From JAEYKI01 sp036679405 (GTDB lineage Bacteria > Bacillota > Clostridia > Christensenellales > Christensenellaceae), in NCBI GenBank assembly GCA_036679405.1, contig JAVBVZ010000034.1:186001-250000 (forward strand): a DNA stretch of 64,000 bases. The letters are read 5' to 3'. Of this stretch, positions 60,720 through 64,000 are shown one piece after another. The notes under the pieces were generated by a model. It was given only the letters and a program-made list of their open reading frames with translations. It ran no database searches and was not told the DNA's origin. A program made the translations under genes and the position numbers. Each line of letters starts with the position of its first letter. Position 1 is the stretch's first letter.

Positions 60720-60768
60720 GCATCTTACGGATCAAAACTCTCTTTGCATTGCATAACCCCGCTTGCCC

Positions 60769-60800
60769 TTTGATTCCCACGCACCCGCAAGGGGTGCGAC
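60769..60800 (-). repeat. Degenerate terminal CRISPR repeat
   Basis: The last 22 bases (60779-60800) match the array repeat exactly, but the first 10 read TTTGATTCCC instead of GTTTCAATCC. Decay of the repeat at one end is typical of the leader-distal terminus and fixes array polarity. Confidence 0.9.
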
Positions 60801-63800
60801 ACATCAAATAATTTGGGGATGCAATTATTATTCTGTTTCAATCCACGCACCCGCAAGGGGTGCGACATGGGATTCCGCTCATAAACGGCCTTCCGGTGTC
60901 GTTTCAATCCACGCACCCGCAAGGGGTGCGACGCTCACTGGTAAAATCCAAAATCAGATATTTGTGTTTCAATCCACGCACCCGCAAGGGGTGCGACTTA
61001 GAGGGGTTTAGAGCAATGCTCGAAGATATGATGTTTCAATCCACGCACCCGCAAGGGGTGCGACATTTTTGGTATGGGACGACGGTAACGGGCAATGAGT
61101 TTCAATCCACGCACCCGCAAGGGGTGCGACGTAGCCGTAATTGTTTTAAGCTTTGATTATGGCGTTTCAATCCACGCACCCGCAAGGGGTGCGACGTGAC
61201 AGCTTGCATTATTACGGCATGGATCAGACAACGTTTCAATCCACGCACCCGCAAGGGGTGCGACGTGGGGTGCGACGATAGGTGCCCGTTCGCGTTTACA
61301 CAAGATATTGTTTCAATCCACGCACCCGCAAGGGGTGCGACCAGCACACCCCGCGAAAACGCCCTTATATTTTTGTTTCAATCCACGCACCCGCAAGGGG
61401 TGCGACAAACTACAAGAGTATCAAATAGGCCGATTGCGGGTTTCAATCCACGCACCCGCAAGGGGTGCGACATTCAGACTCGGGTATTTCGCCGTTTTTA
61501 TTGCCGTTTCAATCCACGCACCCGCAAGGGGTGCGACGTTTTCTATAGAATTGTTGTAATACCCGTAAAAGTTTCAATCCACGCACCCGCAAGGGGTGCG
61601 ACTTTCTCGGTTTTTGATCCATTCCTCCGATATAACAGTTTCAATCCACGCACCCGCAAGGGGTGCGACGCTGGACCTGATTGAAAAAGTGCGCGAACTC
61701 TTTGTTTCAATCCACGCACCCGCAAGGGGTGCGACCTTACGATCCTTACTGACCTCCGATAGCCTGGTGTTTCAATCCACGCACCCGCAAGGGGTGCGAC
61801 AAGATTAAAACAAATCCGGATGAAATCTGGAACGTTTCAATCCACGCACCCGCAAGGGGTGCGACCTGACACAATCGTTTTGCATGAAAAAATAGACCTG
61901 TTTCAATCCACGCACCCGCAAGGGGTGCGACTCATCCAGTCCCGGTTTCTGTACTCGTCGTTGCCCGTTTCAATCCACGCACCCGCAAGGGGTGCGACCA
62001 ACTGCTGGGCATAGCTTGAAACCGCGTTCGCTGTTTCAATCCACGCACCCGCAAGGGGTGCGACCGGCGCATAAATTCATTATTTTTACATCAAGATCGG
62101 TTTCAATCCACGCACCCGCAAGGGGTGCGACGGCTTTTTCGCGCACAGTTTTATCCGTCATACCAGTTTCAATCCACGCACCCGCAAGGGGTGCGACTCA
62201 AGCTGCTGGTCTATTTCGTCTGCATATATTGTTTCAATCCACGCACCCGCAAGGGGTGCGACAGCATTGCTTGCGCGTAAACTACGACGGGTTATGTGTT
62301 TCAATCCACGCACCCGCAAGGGGTGCGACGAGGTTCCGCCGGAAGAAGAACCCAAGAAAGAAACGTTTCAATCCACGCACCCGCAAGGGGTGCGACGCTT
62401 GCACTCGAAAAAAACAAAGCTGAAATCTCAGTTTCAATCCACGCACCCGCAAGGGGTGCGACTAATGCCGGGTAGATTGCTTTCGTTTCACTGCAGTTTC
62501 AATCCACGCACCCGCAAGGGGTGCGACATTTCTTTTGGTATGGATGGCCCTTCCGTAATTTCGTTTCAATCCACGCACCCGCAAGGGGTGCGACCGCTAC
62601 GGTCGTTCCAAGCCGCTTGTCAAGCACTGTTTCAATCCACGCACCCGCAAGGGGTGCGACCAAATGAGCAGTGACGCGAAGGCTGTACAGGAGGTTTCAA
62701 TCCACGCACCCGCAAGGGGTGCGACTAAAAAAAGCAACCGGAAGCGATAAGCCGCTTGTGTTTCAATCCACGCACCCGCAAGGGGTGCGACCGAAGGTCA
62801 TACGCAGCGGTGTTGTCGGTAAAATGTTTCAATCCACGCACCCGCAAGGGGTGCGACGAAGGACGCGAATCAGCAAAAGCGGCCGCCAAAGTTTCAATCC
62901 ACGCACCCGCAAGGGGTGCGACTATCTACTTAAATTCAACCTTGATATCACAAGACTGTTTCAATCCACGCACCCGCAAGGGGTGCGACTCGGGCAATTG
63001 CAATTTCAGCTTCTGCTTTTGTTGTTTCAATCCACGCACCCGCAAGGGGTGCGACATAAAGCGCTTCAACGCTGGACGCTGGACAAGGTTGTTTCAATCC
63101 ACGCACCCGCAAGGGGTGCGACAGATACATGACGGCATTTGGTATGATTTTGTTTTGTTTCAATCCACGCACCCGCAAGGGGTGCGACGGGCGGCGGAGG
63201 TATGACCGCCCGGCTCTTGAACTGTTTCAATCCACGCACCCGCAAGGGGTGCGACGTTCATCAAAACATCTATTTCAGCCCATGTACCCTGTTTCAATCC
63301 ACGCACCCGCAAGGGGTGCGACTTAGCGGTGAATACTACGTTGAGTTGATCGACGTTGTTTCAATCCACGCACCCGCAAGGGGTGCGACTCGTACGTGGA
63401 GCATTTGGCATAGGGGTGCATATGTTTCAATCCACGCACCCGCAAGGGGTGCGACCTCAAAGCCGAGGGGTTTACGTGCGACTACTACAAGTTTCAATCC
63501 ACGCACCCGCAAGGGGTGCGACCGACATACACGCCGCGATTGCCGCCTTTATCCCGTTTCAATCCACGCACCCGCAAGGGGTGCGACGTCGCCGGCGTTT
63601 GGTGTGGACGTGTCCCCGGCAGTTTCAATCCACGCACCCGCAAGGGGTGCGACTGAAGCCTTGCACGGGGTTTTTGACGGAGTCGTTGTTTCAATCCACG
63701 CACCCGCAAGGGGTGCGACGCAAAAAAATCATCCCGGACGCGACTACCTACCTTGTTTCAATCCACGCACCCGCAAGGGGTGCGACTCAAGAATATCGAA

Positions 63801-64000
63801 CATAAGGGGTGGAAAGTATGGTTTCAATCCACGCACCCGCAAGGGGTGCGACCAACAAGAGGGTAAAAGCCTTGATAGAGGCATTTGTTTCAATCCACGC
63901 ACCCGCAAGGGGTGCGACTGGAATCGTTATGGAGTATTACGGCATAGGAAAAGGTTTCAATCCACGCACCCGCAAGGGGTGCGACATATGCCGGGAGGCA
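60769..64000 (-). CRISPR. CRISPR array, type I-C-like repeat, leader end outside the window
   Basis: At least 49 repeats of 32 bases and 48 complete spacers are in view; a 49th spacer is cut at 64000. On the plus strand the repeat begins GTTTCAATCC and ends GGGGTGCGAC, with an internal CGCACCC/GGGGTGCG inverted repeat; its reverse complement (GTCGCACCCC...GATTGAAAC) is the classical I-C orientation, in which the crRNA handle ends in ATTGAAAC. Spacers are 33-35 bases except spacer 7 (61196-61232, 37 bases) and spacer 8 (61265-61309, 45 bases). Repeats 2-49 look identical; repeat 1 is degenerate, marking the leader-distal end. Transcription should therefore run right to left, from a leader to the right of 64000. 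No cas gene is in the window. Confidence 0.97.

Noticed and set aside
60763..63805. Many overlapping reading frames with repeated SIHAPARGAT, QSTHPQGVR, NPRTRKGCD or HPLRVRGLK text
   Set aside because: These are translations of the CRISPR repeat in different frames; no ribosome sites and no protein family.
61196..63953. Shared 11-base words between spacers (TATTACGGCAT in spacers 7 and 48; AAGCCGCTTGT in spacers 28 and 30)
   Set aside because: With about 1.6 kb of spacer sequence an 11-base match is close to chance expectation, and the surrounding bases differ.

Overview
The window looks like the chromosome of a motile, Gram-positive anaerobe of the class Clostridia. The evidence is a Firmicutes-type chemotaxis set (CheC, CheD and a FliY phosphatase), FliW/CsrA, FlbD, YvyF, YaaR and SwrB/YlxF-like flagellar proteins, no L- or P-ring genes, strong AGGAGG ribosome binding sites, frequent TTG/GTG starts, and an oxygen-sensitive nitrogenase-like system. 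I cannot name the species. No tRNA, rRNA, insertion sequence or prophage was seen.

Layout. (1) 24-6251, minus strand: one operon of a NifH-like reductase, two divergent NifD/K-like subunits and a BtuFCD/FecBCD-type ABC importer. Facing it (6641-7763, plus) are a TetR regulator and a cysteine-rich protein. Between them lie an extended -10 promoter and two copies of the operator GTTAG-N6-CTAAC. (2) 7813-8661: a class II sugar-bisphosphate aldolase with its own promoter. (3) 8882-58756, almost all minus strand: one continuous flagellum and chemotaxis supercluster of about 50 kb. In transcription order it runs cheC-cheD-cheY-cheA-fliF-fliG-fliH-fliI-fliJ-motE-like-fliK-flgD-flgE-flbD-motA-motB-fliL-fliM-fliY-cheB; then a peptidase-like gene, fliD-fliS-fliT-like-yaaR-like-cheR-cheW-mcp-HD-GYP; then flgB-flgC-fliE-fliO-fliP-fliQ-fliR-flhB-flhA-flhF-flhG-ycgR-fliA-fapA-two small genes-two rod genes-yvyF-flgM-flgN-flgK-flgL-yviE-like-fliW-csrA-comFB. 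A two-gene plus-strand unit (FliK-like gene and flhX) interrupts it at 39206-40401. (4) 59093-60670, plus: flagellin. (5) 60769 to the window end: a type I-C-like CRISPR array with 49 repeats in view.

How the parts work together. The first flagellar block supplies the basal body, motor and sensory phosphorelay, and the third supplies rod and export apparatus. FliA (sigma-28) is encoded within the cluster, and sigma-28-like promoters (TAAA-N15/16-CCGATAA type) are visible before flagellin, before the rod/flgM/flgK/flgL/csrA segment, and as a divergent pair at 39091-39173 driving the peptidase-fliD-fliS unit and the FliK-like/flhX unit. FlgM would restrain FliA until the hook is complete. FliW and CsrA would then adjust flagellin translation through the GGA-containing leader. 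PilZ, HD-GYP and FapA proteins suggest c-di-GMP or envelope inputs. The ABC importer and nitrogenase-like enzyme form a separate, repressor-controlled module, probably importing a substrate or cofactor and reducing it; its chemistry cannot be read from the sequence. The CRISPR array reads on the minus strand, so its leader and cas genes should lie beyond position 64000.
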